Assembly: GCA_903938485.1 (NCBI GenBank)
Contig: CAJADF010000017.1
Span: 1 to 36,438 of the forward strand
DNA from: an uncultured Methylococcaceae bacterium
Lineage (GTDB): Bacteria; Pseudomonadota; Gammaproteobacteria; Methylococcales; Methylomonadaceae
Length of the DNA: 36,438 nt
Direction of reading: 5' to 3'
In this document: in pieces, positions 36,318 through 36,438 of the stretch
Numbering within the stretch: position 1 is the first letter of the stretch
Layout: each line of letters begins with the position of its first letter
Notes under the pieces: model-generated
What the model was told of the DNA's origin: nothing
The model's input: only the letters and a program-made list of their open reading frames with translations
Database searches by the model: none
Program-made: the position numbers and the translations under genes

Positions 36318-36438
36318 ATGAAAACACCTGTCCTGTCTGTTGAGAATCTGCGAGTCACTTTTAATCAAGAACAACACGTTGTTGATGATATAAGCTTTGC
36401 AATATACCCCAGTGAGACTTTCGCTTTAGTGGGAGATC
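36318..36438 (+). CDS. ABC transporter ATP-binding protein, N-terminal fragment (cut by window edge)
   Basis: About forty residues are visible from the ATG at 36318. They read as the start of a nucleotide-binding domain: SVENLRVTFNQEQHVVDDIS and then FALVGD just before where the Walker A lysine should lie. The pattern resembles peptide/nickel importers (DppD/OppD/YejF type), but the window ends before the Walker A motif, so the subclass is a guess. The 12-bp gap from ftfL makes read-through from the C1 operon likely. Confidence 0.7.
   Translation, partial: MKTPVLSVENLRVTFNQEQHVVDDISFAIYPSETFALVGD

Overview
The window looks like chromosomal DNA from a methylotrophic gammaproteobacterium, most likely a low-GC methanotroph of the Methylococcales type. 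This is inference: GC is about 40% by eye, the order lepA-lepB-rnc-era-recO-pdxJ is a classic gamma/betaproteobacterial housekeeping string, and the right third holds most of the serine cycle for C1 assimilation. No methane monooxygenase, methanol dehydrogenase, RuMP gene, rRNA, tRNA or insertion sequence is visible.

Layout. (1) Positions 1-447: a degenerate tandem array with a 42-bp half-unit and an 84-bp full unit, open in one plus-strand frame up to a TAA. It may be the end of a repeat-protein gene that starts outside the window. (2) 492-7379, minus strand: a four-gene operon, ygiD-like dioxygenase then cusC-cusB-cusA, forming a tripartite copper/silver efflux pump. All three CusA methionines are conserved and CusB has two tandem metal-binding motifs. 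A MerR/CueR-like operator-promoter lies just upstream. (3) 7638-12991: mixed genes: a lipoprotein lytic transglycosylase, GDP-mannose hydrolase, a TauE/SafE exporter, an HD-domain protein, an orphan sensor-like membrane protein and a Na/Pi cotransporter. (4) 13149-18894, plus strand: lepA, lepB, rnc, era, recO, pdxJ, the last four overlapping head to tail. (5) 18900-24105: a receiverless sigma-54 activator paired with a Cys-containing TauE/SafE-type membrane protein, pyrF, a periplasmic rhodanese, and a divergent AEC permease-cinA pair. A 28-bp hairpin lies in the divergent spacer. (6) 24282-36305: the C1 assimilation island: mclA-mtkA-mtkB (minus), sgaA-hprA (plus), mdh (minus), mtdA-gckA-glyA-ftfL (plus). 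(7) 36318 to the edge: the start of an ABC transporter ATPase gene.

How the island works. FtfL loads formate on tetrahydrofolate and MtdA interconverts methenyl- and methylene-carriers. GlyA adds the C1 unit to glycine to give serine. SgaA makes hydroxypyruvate while recycling glyoxylate to glycine. HprA and GckA lead to 2-phosphoglycerate. Mdh supplies malate, MtkAB activates it and MclA splits malyl-CoA into acetyl-CoA and glyoxylate. Enolase, PEP carboxylase and methenyl-H4F cyclohydrolase are needed to close the route and are not in this window.

Most protein calls are firm family assignments by motif. The regulatory sites are by-eye predictions. The points most worth checking are the left-edge repeat, the operator before the copper operon, the palindrome in the mtdA promoter, the hairpin at 21890-21917, and the degenerate C-terminal domain of the CinA-like protein.
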